Assembly: GCF_041908905.1 (NCBI RefSeq)
Contig: NZ_JAYREK010000011.1
Location: forward strand, 1 to 64,000
Reading direction: 5' to 3'
Origin: Zoogloea sp041908905
GTDB lineage: Bacteria; Pseudomonadota; Gammaproteobacteria; Burkholderiales; Rhodocyclaceae
DNA: 64,000 nucleotides
The notes beneath the pieces are model-generated. The model ran no database searches, was not told the DNA's origin, and was given only the letters and a program-made list of their open reading frames with translations. Position 1 is the stretch's first letter; each line of letters begins with the position of its first letter. Shown piece after piece: positions 18,578-28,846 of the stretch. Made by a program: the position numbers and the translations under genes.

Positions 18578-19900
18578 ATGCATCTTTCCCTGCCGGATTT
18601 CTCCGCCTTCCGCGTGCTCGTCTGCGGCGACGTGATGCTCGACCGCTACTGGCACGGCGCCACCGCGCGCATCTCGCCGGAGGCGCCGGTGCCGGTGGTG
18701 CAGGTGCGGGGTGACGAACTGCGCGCCGGCGGCGCCGGCAACGTGGCCCTCAACGCGGCCTCCCTCGGCGCCCGCGCCCGGGTCATCGGCCTGGTGGGCG
18801 ACGACGAGGCGGGCCGCCTGCTCGAGGACAAGCTCGCCGCCCAGGGCGTCGAATGCGCCCTCGAGCGCGTGCAGGACGCGCCGACCATCACCAAGCTGCG
18901 GGTCATCTCGCGCCACCAGCAGCTGATCCGCCTCGACTTTGAAGAGCGCTTCGCCGCGATCCACGCCGGGCGGGTGCTGGCAGCCCTCGAGGCCGGCTTG
19001 GGCGACGTCGATGTGCTCGTGCTGTCCGACTACGCCAAGGGCACCCTGGCCGACGTGCCGGCCCTGATCGCCGCCGCGAAGGCCCGCGGCATCCCGGTGG
19101 TGGTGGACCCGAAGGGCAGCGATTTCACCCGCTACCGGGGCGCCACCATCGTCAAGCCCAACCTGTCCGAGTTCGAGGCCGTGGTCGGCCCGTGCCCCGA
19201 CGAGGCGACCCTGGTCGCCAGGGGCGAGGCCCTGCGTGCCGAGCTGGGCCTGGAAGCCTTGCTGGTCACCCGCGGCGAACAGGGCGTGACCCTGCTGCAG
19301 AAGGGCCAGCCGGCCCACCACCAGCCGACCCGCGCCTTGGAGGTTTACGACGTCACCGGCGCCGGCGACACCGTCTCGGCGGCCCTCGGCTGCGGCCTCG
19401 CCGCCGGCCTCGGCCTGCGCGACGCGACCCTGCTGGCCAACCTGGCCGCCGGCGTGGTGGTCGGCAAGCTCGGCACGGCCACCGCCAGCCTCGACGAAGT
19501 CCGCGCCGCCATGGACACCCACGCGCCCGTCGCCCACGGCCTGCTCGACGTGGACGCGGCCCTCGCCGCCTGCCAGCGGGCCCGCGCCGCCGGCGAGCGC
19601 ATCGCGGTGCTGCTCGGCCCCCTCGGCCAGCCCGACGCCGCGCTGCTGGCCCGCCTCGACGCCGCCCGCCGGGCCGCCGAGCGCCTGCTGGTCATCGAGC
19701 CCGCCGCCACCGACGCCGGCAGCGCCGCGGTGCTCGCCGCGCTGCGTCCGGTGGATTGGGTGGTCCAGGCCGATCCGATCGGCTGCGCCACGCTGCTGCT
19801 GCAGGTCCGCCCCGACGCCCTCGGCTGCGACGCCGCCACTGCCGCCAGCCTGCCCGCCGGCCTCAAGTCGGCGCTGCTGCCCGGCGAGGGGGCGCGATGA
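18578..19900 (+). CDS. heptose-7-phosphate kinase (RfaE domain I) with degenerate C-terminal adenylyltransferase domain
   Basis: Residues 1-312 form a PfkB-type kinase like HldE/RfaE1, which makes heptose 1,7-bisphosphate for the LPS core. They include GGAGNVALNAASLGA (51-65), PKGSDFTRYRGATIVKPN and the anion-hole/base motif YDVTGAGDTVSA (258-268). Residues 338-418 still align by eye with the HldE adenylyltransferase domain: GERIAVLLG, then RRAAERLLVIEP, then VLAALRPVDWVV and RPDALG. The nucleotide-binding H-x-G-H segment is replaced (positions near DAAL) and the K-G-G-D-Y loop is gone. The second activity is therefore probably lost and must come from a separate RfaE2. It is first in the long LPS operon. 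Confidence 0.9.
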   Translation: MHLSLPDFSAFRVLVCGDVMLDRYWHGATARISPEAPVPVVQVRGDELRAGGAGNVALNAASLGARARVIGLVGDDEAGRLLEDKLAAQGVECALERVQDAPTITKLRVISRHQQLIRLDFEERFAAIHAGRVLAALEAGLGDVDVLVLSDYAKGTLADVPALIAAAKARGIPVVVDPKGSDFTRYRGATIVKPNLSEFEAVVGPCPDEATLVARGEALRAELGLEALLVTRGEQGVTLLQKGQPAHHQPTRALEVYDVTGAGDTVSAALGCGLAAGLGLRDATLLANLAAGVVVGKLGTATASLDEVRAAMDTHAPVAHGLLDVDAALAACQRARAAGERIAVLLGPLGQPDAALLARLDAARRAAERLLVIEPAATDAGSAAVLAALRPVDWVVQADPIGCATLLLQVRPDALGCDAATAASLPAGLKSALLPGEGAR

Positions 19901-20561
19901 GCGACGTGCGGGACATCTCCACCACCGGCGGCCGCATCGCCGCCTGGCTCGACATGCACCTGGTGGACCACGGCGCGATCCGCGCGGTGTACAACAACTT
20001 CTACGATCTCGGCGGCGGCATGTACCGCTCCAGCCAGCCCAGCCCGGCGCAGATCCGCAAGTACCAGCAGAAGTTCGGCCTCAGGAGCGTCATCAACCTG
20101 CGCGGCCCCCACGGCTACGGCTCCTACGCGCTGGAGCGCGAGGCCTGCGAGAAGCTCGGCATTGCCCTTCACGACGTCAAGCTGTACTCGCGCACGCCGC
20201 CCGAGATCGAGGAGGTGCACGCGATGGACGCGCTCTTCAAGACCATCGAATACCCGGCCCTGCTGCACTGCAAGTCGGGGGCCGACCGGGCCGGCCTGGG
20301 CGCGGCGCTGTACCGCATCCTGCACCTGGGCCACCGGGTCGAGGACGCCATGGAGGAGCTCGACTGGGTGTACGGCCACTTCAAGAGCGCCAAGACCGGC
20401 GTGCTGGACTTCTTCTTCGCCACCTATGTGGCCCGCAACGCCCAGTCCCCCATCGGCTTCCTCGAGTGGGTGGACACCGAGTACAACCGGCTCGAGCTGC
20501 ACGCCCGCTTCCGCGAGGAGGGCTGGGCCAGCCTGATCGTCGACAAGGTGCTGCACCGGGA

Positions 20562-20565
<4 letters not shown>
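19897..20565 (+). CDS. dual-specificity/tyrosine phosphatase-fold protein
   Basis: The 222-residue protein carries the Cys-phosphatase loop HCKSGADRAG, with C125 and R131 in the C-x5-R spacing. Upstream it has YRSSQPSPAQI and LRSVINLRG, typical of DSP/PTP-like phosphatases of the DSP13/SSRP group. Asp residues before the loop could serve as the general acid. There is no signal peptide, so it acts in the cytoplasm. It overlaps the kinase gene before it and the MsbA-like gene after it, each by an ATGA. Its place suggests a sugar-phosphate, lipid or phosphoprotein substrate tied to LPS synthesis, but the substrate is unknown. Confidence 0.8.
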
Positions 20566-22306
<1,741 letters not shown>

Positions 22307-22310
<4 letters not shown>

Positions 22311-23332
22311 ACACCGGCAAGCCCAGCCTCTTCCTGTGCCGCAGCCCGCTGCAGCTGCTCAACTGCATCGAGGCCTGCGAGCATTTCGGCCTGCGCGGCA
22401 CCCACACCGTGATGGTCTGCGCCTGGCGTGCCGAGCGGGACAAGCACCTCATGCAGCGCCTGCTCGACCTCTATCCCCACTGGTCCGAGCTGCACTTCTT
22501 CCCGCTCTATCCCACCAAGGGGCAGCTGCCGGTGATGCTCAAGGTGTTCCGCGGCCGGCGGCATTTCGCTCATCTGTTCTACGGTGACTCGACCCACCTG
22601 ATCAACGTCTTTCTCAACAAGGTGGGGCGGTTCGACAGCATCCATCTGGTGGACGACGGCGCCGCCACCCTGCACCGAGCACACCAGATCGCCACCCGGG
22701 TGCTGCACCGTCAGCGCAAGAACTTCACCCCCCGCGGCAGGCTCGGCACGGCCTTGCAGGCCGGCCTCGGCTTGAGCCCGATGTTTCTCTACCGGGCCCG
22801 TTTCTTCACCTTCTACCCGATCAGCCAGCCCGAGCTGGCCGGCACGATCGACCGCAACGAGCTGGCCTTCTGCAAATCGCGGATCGGCGAAAAACCGCGC
22901 ACCGACGAGGTGTGGTTCATCGGCAGCGACATCCGCCGCGAGGTGCTGGCGCGGCGCGAGGATTACGACGCCTTCCTCGAGCAGGTGCATCGCCGGATCG
23001 ACCTGTCGAAAGTGGTGTACATCCCCCATCGCAAGGAGCCGGACGACTACCTGGCCGAGATATCGAAGCGCTATAGCATGGAAGTCCGCCGCCTGGAAGC
23101 CATCCTCGAACTCGAACTTGTCAACGCGCCCACGCTGCCTAAGGCCTTCGTGTCCTTCACGAGCAGCGCCCTCGACACCATCGACCTCCTGATCAAGCCG
23201 CCGATCACGGTATTCCGGATACCTCAGGGGGCCATCCGCGACATCCTCCGTGCGAAGTATGACGAGGTTTACGACGCCATGGCCCGCAAGGGCTTCAATA
23301 TCGTCGACCTGGACATGCCAGCCACGGCTTGA
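22307..23332 (+). CDS. sialyltransferase-like glycosyltransferase (GT52-like)
   Basis: The 341-residue product opens with LFLCRSPLQLLNCIEA, very like the start of GT52 lipooligosaccharide sialyltransferases. It has VDDG at 115-118, matching the D/E-D-G motif shared by bacterial sialyltransferases, a YIPHRKEP segment where the His-Pro motif is expected, and a C-terminal SFTSSALDTIDLL resembling the Ser/Thr motif. It would use a CMP-activated nonulosonic acid as donor. The neighbours supply legionaminic- and pseudaminic-type donors, so one of these is more likely than Neu5Ac. The family call is by motif only. The ATG overlaps the MsbA stop. Confidence 0.65.
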
Positions 23333-23367
23333 AGCCGAACACCCCCGAATCCCCAGCGAGGCCCCTC

Positions 23368-24348
23368 ATGCAAAACGTCCTGATCACCGGCGCCGACGGT
23401 TTCATCGGCTCCCATCTCACCGAGTTGCTGGTTCGTGAAGGCTACAAGGTCAAGGCCCTGTCCCAGTACAACTCCTTCAACTACTGGGGTTGGCTGGAGG
23501 ACGTGGACTGCCGCAAGGAGATCGAGGTTCTCAACGGCGACGTGCGTGACTCGCACTACTGCAAGCACATCACCAAGGATGTGGATATCGTCTTCCACCT
23601 GGCTGCGCTGATCGCCATCCCTTACTCGTACGTGGCCCCCGACAGCTACGTGGATACCAACGTGAAGGGTACCCTCAACATCTGCCAGGCGGCCCTCGAG
23701 AATGGTGTGAAGCGGGTCATCCATACCTCCACCAGCGAGGTGTACGGTACGGCCCAGTATGTGCCCATCGACGAGAAGCACCCACTCCAGCCCCAGTCGC
23801 CGTACAGTGCCTCCAAGATCGGTGCCGACGCCATGGCAATGAGCTTCTTCAACGCCCTCGACCTGCCGCTCACCATCGCCCGGCCTTTCAATACCTATGG
23901 TCCGCGCCAGTCCGCCCGAGCGGTGATCCCCACCATCATCAGCCAGATTGCCAGCGGCATGCGGCAGATCCAGCTCGGTGACGTGACCCCCACCCGCGAC
24001 TTCAACTACGTTGCCGACACCTGCCGTGGGTTCCTTGAACTCGCCCGCTGCGACAAGGCCATCGGCGAAACAGTCAACATCGGCTCCAACTTCGAGATCT
24101 CGGTGGGCGATACCCTCAACCTGATCCGCGAACTGATGAACAGCGACGTGGAGTTCCTCACCGACGAGCAGCGCCTGCGCCCCGGCAAGTCCGAGGTTTT
24201 CCGGCTGTGGTGCGACAACAGCAGGATCCGCGAACTGACGGGCTTCCAGCCCCAATACGACATCCGCGCCGGTCTCGCCGCCACCATCGAATGGTTCACG
24301 CGCCCGGAGAACCTCGCCAAGTACAAGGCCGACATCTACAACGTCTGA
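23368..24348 (+). CDS. legB: NAD-dependent 4,6-dehydratase LegB-like
   Basis: This 326-residue extended short-chain dehydrogenase takes the first sugar-modifying step of the legionaminic route: 4,6-dehydration of NDP-GlcNAc (GDP-linked in the known pathway). It has the NAD site TGADGFIGSH and active site SPYSASKIGAD with Tyr and Lys. PFNTYGPRQSARAVIPTIIS and the TRDFNYVADTCRGF segment are characteristic of LegB. The ATG at 23368 has AGCGAGG upstream. A TTG at 23329 overlapping the previous stop would add 13 residues and looks less likely. legC follows within 14 bases. Confidence 0.88.
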   Translation: MQNVLITGADGFIGSHLTELLVREGYKVKALSQYNSFNYWGWLEDVDCRKEIEVLNGDVRDSHYCKHITKDVDIVFHLAALIAIPYSYVAPDSYVDTNVKGTLNICQAALENGVKRVIHTSTSEVYGTAQYVPIDEKHPLQPQSPYSASKIGADAMAMSFFNALDLPLTIARPFNTYGPRQSARAVIPTIISQIASGMRQIQLGDVTPTRDFNYVADTCRGFLELARCDKAIGETVNIGSNFEISVGDTLNLIRELMNSDVEFLTDEQRLRPGKSEVFRLWCDNSRIRELTGFQPQYDIRAGLAATIEWFTRPENLAKYKADIYNV

Positions 24349-24361
24349 GCTACCCGAGCCC

Positions 24362-25513
24362 ATGTTCGATGCCCTGATCCGCTTTGTCCGCGAGCAGTAC
24401 CGCAGTGACGGCTTCATTCCGCTCCACGCACCGGTGTTTGCCGGCCACGAGCGGGACTATGTCACCGATACCCTCGATTCCACCTTCGTCTCCAGCGTCG
24501 GGGCCTACGTAGACCGTTTTGAGCGGGACGTGGCCGCCTACACCGGCAGCCCGCGGGCCGTCGCGACGGTGAATGGCACCGCTGCCCTGCACATCGCCCT
24601 GCGGCTGGCCGGCGTGGAGCCGGGGGAACTGGTCATCACCCAGTCGCTCACCTTCGTCGCCACCTGCAACGCCATCGCCTACTGCAGCGCCGAGCCTGTC
24701 TTCATCGACGTGGACCGTCACACCCTCGGCCTGTCGCCCGGCGCCATGGAGACCTGGCTCGCCGACAACGCCATCGTCGGCGCCGACGGCCTGTGTCGCA
24801 CCCGCGACAGCGGCCAGGTGATCCGTGCCTGCGTGCCCATGCACACCTTCGGCCACCCGGCCGACCTGGACGGGCTGGTGGATGTCTGCGCCCGCTGGAA
24901 GCTGGTCCTCGTCGAAGATGCCGCCGAATCCCTCGGCAGTTTCTACAAGGGCCGCCACACCGGTACCTTCGGCGCCCTCGGCACCCTCAGCTACAACGGC
25001 AACAAGATCATCACCACCGGTGGTGGTGGCATGATCCTCGCGGGGGAAGAGCTCGGCGCCCGCGCCAAGCATCTCACCACCACCGCGAAGCGGCCGCACC
25101 CCTACGAATACGTGCACGACGAACTCGGTTACAACTACCGCCTGCCCAACCTCAATGCGGCCCTCGGTTGTGCCCAGCTCGAACAGCTCGAAGGTTTCAT
25201 CGCCACCAAGCGCGAGCTGGCTGCTCGCTACGCCGCCCATCTGGCGGGCAGCGAACTGCAATTTTTTATCGAGCCGTCCGGGTGTCGTTCCAATTACTGG
25301 CTCAACGCGGTGATCTGTGCTGACCACGAACAGCGTGACGCCCTCCTCAAGGCTACCAATGATCAGGGCGTGATGACCCGCCCGATCTGGGCCCTGATGA
25401 ATCGCCTGCCCATCTATGCCCATTGCCGCAAGGGTGACCTCTCCAACGCCGAGTGGCTGGAGGCGAGGGTGGTCAACCTGCCCAGCAGCGTGTTGCCGGA
25501 CGCGCTGGCATGA
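24362..25513 (+). CDS. legC: PLP-dependent aminotransferase LegC-like (DegT/DnrJ/EryC1 family)
   Basis: The 383-residue sugar aminotransferase acts after LegB to place the C4 amino group on the 4-keto-6-deoxy sugar. The PLP lysine is K215 in SYNGNKIITTGGGG, and VEDAAES holds the ring-contacting Asp. The N-terminus FIPLHAPVFAGHERDYV and the HELGYNYRLPN-like region are as in LegC proteins. The glycine-rich GGGGM after the lysine is characteristic of this subgroup. Its stop overlaps the next gene by ATGA, and the G+C content drops sharply just after it. Confidence 0.88.
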   Translation: MFDALIRFVREQYRSDGFIPLHAPVFAGHERDYVTDTLDSTFVSSVGAYVDRFERDVAAYTGSPRAVATVNGTAALHIALRLAGVEPGELVITQSLTFVATCNAIAYCSAEPVFIDVDRHTLGLSPGAMETWLADNAIVGADGLCRTRDSGQVIRACVPMHTFGHPADLDGLVDVCARWKLVLVEDAAESLGSFYKGRHTGTFGALGTLSYNGNKIITTGGGGMILAGEELGARAKHLTTTAKRPHPYEYVHDELGYNYRLPNLNAALGCAQLEQLEGFIATKRELAARYAAHLAGSELQFFIEPSGCRSNYWLNAVICADHEQRDALLKATNDQGVMTRPIWALMNRLPIYAHCRKGDLSNAEWLEARVVNLPSSVLPDALA

Positions 25514-26526
25514 GCCGGATGAAGTTCGCCTGGGAAACCGGCCTCGACAGTGCCACTGTCCCTGTCTATATGGGACGGGCCTACCAAAACCTGTTTGCAG
25601 ACTACGATCGCACGGAAGCTCGCGTACTCGCTTGCTCCGCAGGGGGGCTGACGAGTTACCTCCCGATGCTGGTCCGGGAGCTGGGAAATGGGCAGAATGA
25701 AGCCTACTCCGCGTATGGATACGGCGGCCTGTTGGGGGCGCTCAGTCTGTCTGATGCTGACGTTGCCGCACTGAAAGCTTTTCTGGCAGATGCCTCCATC
25801 CTGGCCTTGTTTATCCGCCACACTCCTTTTCTGAACAACCACATCGCATGGCCTGGCGATCTTTGCTCACTTAGCCGACACACCTACGCCGCGTCGCTCC
25901 GGTCCCACGAGAACTTCGACAACTATCTAGCAAGTCTCCCCCAAAAGCTGCGTTGGTCAGTCAACTATGCGCAGCGTGCGGGACTCCACGTATCGTTTCA
26001 CGATCTGGCAACGTGCTTGGACAGCAAAATAGAAGCTTTTTACCGCCTGTATGTCGAACTCATGCGGCAAAAAAAAACCGCGAATTACTATCTCTTTTCT
26101 GAAGCCTTCTTTTTCGAACATGCTCGCGCTCTCGGAGCAAGCTGCGAACTGGCGGAGATCGTAAATAACGAAACGGGTGAATTGATGGCCGGTGCGTTTT
26201 TCCTGATGGACGGAACGGGCTGGGCTCACTATCACCTGAGCGCGGCCACGCGAGATCTCATGAAAAAACAGGGTATGGAACTACTGATTGCGTCGGCGAT
26301 CTATCGCTACGGTAATAACGGCTGCAGTGCCCTGCATCTTGGCGGTGGTCACGCTCTGGACGAAAGCGACGGATTGAGTCGCTTCAAAGCCAAATTCGCC
26401 AGTAATCGCTTCGATTTTTGCTGTACCAAGCTGGTTTGCGACGAAGTGGGCTATATTGCGGAGCGCGAGCGCTTGCCATTAGCCAACCCAGGATTTTTTC
26501 TTATTGCGGACGCGCGGGCGTTCTGA
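25510..26526 (+). CDS. FemAB/GNAT-like acyltransferase
   Basis: The 338-residue protein has the layout of FemAB-type double-GNAT proteins. Its N-terminal half includes LFIRHTPFLNN. A central LRWSVNYAQRAGLHVSF resembles the R-x-x-x-[KR]-A-x-x-x-G-[VL] segment of peptidoglycan-bridge and PEP-CTERM-associated FemAB proteins. Its C-terminal half has GELMAGAFFLMDG, YHLSAATRDLMKKQG and LHLGGGHALDESDGLSRFKA, where K-F/A-K-F ends the family. Such proteins transfer acyl or aminoacyl groups to amines. It sits where legH, the N-acetyltransferase, lies in known legionaminic clusters, so it may acylate the C4 amino group. It starts with ATG at 25510 overlapping legC. An A9 run lies at 26069-26077. Confidence 0.7.
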   Translation: MSRMKFAWETGLDSATVPVYMGRAYQNLFADYDRTEARVLACSAGGLTSYLPMLVRELGNGQNEAYSAYGYGGLLGALSLSDADVAALKAFLADASILALFIRHTPFLNNHIAWPGDLCSLSRHTYAASLRSHENFDNYLASLPQKLRWSVNYAQRAGLHVSFHDLATCLDSKIEAFYRLYVELMRQKKTANYYLFSEAFFFEHARALGASCELAEIVNNETGELMAGAFFLMDGTGWAHYHLSAATRDLMKKQGMELLIASAIYRYGNNGCSALHLGGGHALDESDGLSRFKAKFASNRFDFCCTKLVCDEVGYIAERERLPLANPGFFLIADARAF

Positions 26527-26599
26527 TGAACGCAGTAATCGAGATTGGCCGATCCAGAGTTAATCTTTTGATTCTATTCGTCATTAAGGCTTCAAGACC

Positions 26600-27628
26600 A
26601 TGATAGGTGGCGAACATTATCTTACTCCTCCCGCCCGGGTTGAAAACAGCTTGGGTGAGATGCTTGAAAAAACGACGGGCGAAATGGTTTTCTTCTCGAC
26701 AGGGCGAGATGCGCTTTTTTCCCTTCTGGTTAGCCTGCCGCACAGGAGCATCTACCTTCCGGACTTGGTGTGTGCGTCAGTTCACCAAGCCTGCGTGGCT
26801 GCGGGAAAGGTAATTATCAGCTACCCACTCGAGCCGGAACTTCTTGATAGCAGTCAATTAGACCTGCAGAAGGCCAAATCCTCATGCCTGCTAGTCATGC
26901 ACTACTTTGGCGTAGCCAATTTGCCTCTTTTGTCCCGAGCCAGACAAGCCGGCATAACGGTAATTTCCGATGTCACCCACATGCTTTTCAATCCCAGGCA
27001 GCTGGCGCAGATCGCCCAGGAGTCGGACTACCTGATCGCCAGCCTCCGCAAATCCGGTGCATTTCCGGACGGAGGCTTTGTGTCCAGCTGCTTAGAACCT
27101 CTAGTCCAGGCCACGCTGCCCATTCGCGAGAGATTTTTCTCACTCCGTGCGGCAGGTCTGCTCTCCAGAGGTTTTTCTGCGCAGAAAAATTTTTGCGATG
27201 ACGAAAATTTTCATTTGCTGAGGACTGCCGAGGGTGTAATCGACCAATCCAGCCCAGGTGCGCACCAATGTAGCTATCTGACTAGGCGCCTGCTGTTTAC
27301 GGTGGATGTCGACGCTGCTGCTTTGAAAGTAAATGACAACATGCAGACTCTGGCTGCCAATCTTAAGGACGCCTGCGTCACCCCTTGTCAGCCCGGCTTC
27401 ACTTCACCTTACTTTTGTTGTTTCTTTCGTAACAGAAAAGAGCGGGATTTTGTGCGCACTCAACTGGCCGCACGCAAGTACTTCTGCCCCGTGCATTGGG
27501 ACACTTCTTCGCTGCCCACGCCGAGCCCGTTGTCTGAGCGCTGCCTCAGTATTCCCTGTGATGCACGCTACAATTCAATTGATATGAACGACGTTGCAAG
27601 CATCATCGAGTCATGCGTAAAAACATAA
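26600..27628 (+). CDS. divergent DegT-like PLP-dependent aminotransferase-fold protein
   Basis: The 342-residue protein resembles DegT/DnrJ/EryC1 aminotransferases in layout. It has FFSTGRDALFSLL near the N-terminus (phosphate-binding turn), YLPDLVCASVHQAC, a VISDVTHMLF segment in place of the usual V-x-E-D-A-A-H, and SLRKSGAFPDGGFV with a candidate PLP lysine. It is shorter than LegC, and the canonical glycine-rich loop after the lysine is altered. Its substrate is unknown. The pairing with the FemAB-like gene suggests the two together make or attach an unusual amino substituent, but this is inference. It follows a 73-base gap and overlaps the LegG gene by 16 bases. Confidence 0.6.
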   Translation: MIGGEHYLTPPARVENSLGEMLEKTTGEMVFFSTGRDALFSLLVSLPHRSIYLPDLVCASVHQACVAAGKVIISYPLEPELLDSSQLDLQKAKSSCLLVMHYFGVANLPLLSRARQAGITVISDVTHMLFNPRQLAQIAQESDYLIASLRKSGAFPDGGFVSSCLEPLVQATLPIRERFFSLRAAGLLSRGFSAQKNFCDDENFHLLRTAEGVIDQSSPGAHQCSYLTRRLLFTVDVDAAALKVNDNMQTLAANLKDACVTPCQPGFTSPYFCCFFRNRKERDFVRTQLAARKYFCPVHWDTSSLPTPSPLSERCLSIPCDARYNSIDMNDVASIIESCVKT

Positions 27629-28845
27629 AAATCGCGATCCTGACGACTGCCCGTTCAGATTTTGGCCTGTTGAAACGGGTCATTCGCCATGCCGCGGAAC
27701 GCTTCAATGTCGACCTGCTGGTAGCGGGTTCCCATTTCTTGCGCTCGCGTGGAGAAACCATTCACGAAATTGAATTTGAATTCGCTGCCTGCCCGAACAT
27801 CAAGATTGTTCCTTTTGATGCCATGGACGGTGCAGCCACTCCATCCGCGCAGGTAAGTACGCTGGCCCATACCCAATTGCTGGTCTCCAGCTGGTTGGAG
27901 AGAAATCGCTATGATCTGCTGCTTTTTCTCGGTGACCGCTGGGAACTCTGGGGTGTCACTCTCGCAGCCTTCATGCATGGCGTTCCTCTGGCGCACATCA
28001 GCGGCGGTGAAATCACTGAGGGTGTCATTGACGATTCCGTTCGACACGCCCATACGAAGATCGCTGGACTGCATTTTGCGGCAACCACTGATTACGCGAG
28101 AAACCTTAGCCTGATGGGGGAAGAGGACTGGCGTATCTCCGTGGTCGGTGAGTGTGGCCTGGATCAAATTCACGATAGCGAAATCGCGTCCCCCGAGGAA
28201 GTCAGGGAAAAATTTGGCATTGACTTTTCGCGTGACATCATTCTGGTCACGTTCCATCCATCGACTCTCGATTGCCAGACCTCGGTTTCCGAGCAAATCG
28301 GCGCTGTATTGAAATCCTTGTCTGCATTTCCCCGCTACCAGATCATATTCACGGCTCCGGGCGTGGAGCAGGGGGCCGAAACAGTGCTGGAAGCAATTCG
28401 GCACTATGTCGCCGAACATGCAAATGCAACGCTTGTCGACCATTTTGGTAATCGGAATTATCTTGCGGTGATGCAACGTGCCAAAGTCGTGGTTGGAAAC
28501 TCTTCCAGCGGTCTTGTCGAAGCGTCCTCCTTCGGAGTGCCAGCAGTCAACATTGGCCAACGCCAGAAGAATCGTCTTGCCGCGGATTCGGTGCAGCATG
28601 TTTCTTATTCGGCTATTGAAATCCGCACTGCTGTAGAGCGAGCCCTGACCGCCGATTTCCAGCAGCATGCTCGCACGTGCCTTAATCCCTATGACCCTTA
28701 CCGTGATGGTAAGAACTCGTTGCGGATTGTGGATGCGCTAGAATATGCCCTAACTGCTCTGCCGCGAGAGCGTCTGCGCATCAAGAAATTCGATACCCGG
28801 GTGATGCCTGAGCAATGGAATTACCTTCTTAAAGAAAGGGCCTGA
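27613..28845 (+). CDS. legG: hydrolysing NDP-GlcNAc-type 2-epimerase LegG/NeuC-like
   Basis: The 410-residue enzyme of the NeuC/LegG family removes the nucleotide and epimerises C2, giving the ManNAc-like 6-carbon precursor. Features are ILTTARSDFGLLKRVI, FLGDRWELWGVTLAA, the signature HISGGEITEGVIDDSVRHA, VTFHPSTLD and VVGNSSSGLVEASSFGVPAV. The GG-E-x-T-x-G-x-x-D segment is the best diagnostic. Since the cluster also has a PtmE-like guanylyltransferase, the substrate is expected to be GDP-linked. It is slightly longer than usual (~385). It overlaps the previous gene by 16 bases, and the synthase gene follows immediately. Confidence 0.92.
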   Translation: MRKNIKIAILTTARSDFGLLKRVIRHAAERFNVDLLVAGSHFLRSRGETIHEIEFEFAACPNIKIVPFDAMDGAATPSAQVSTLAHTQLLVSSWLERNRYDLLLFLGDRWELWGVTLAAFMHGVPLAHISGGEITEGVIDDSVRHAHTKIAGLHFAATTDYARNLSLMGEEDWRISVVGECGLDQIHDSEIASPEEVREKFGIDFSRDIILVTFHPSTLDCQTSVSEQIGAVLKSLSAFPRYQIIFTAPGVEQGAETVLEAIRHYVAEHANATLVDHFGNRNYLAVMQRAKVVVGNSSSGLVEASSFGVPAVNIGQRQKNRLAADSVQHVSYSAIEIRTAVERALTADFQQHARTCLNPYDPYRDGKNSLRIVDALEYALTALPRERLRIKKFDTRVMPEQWNYLLKERA

Positions 28846-28846
28846 A

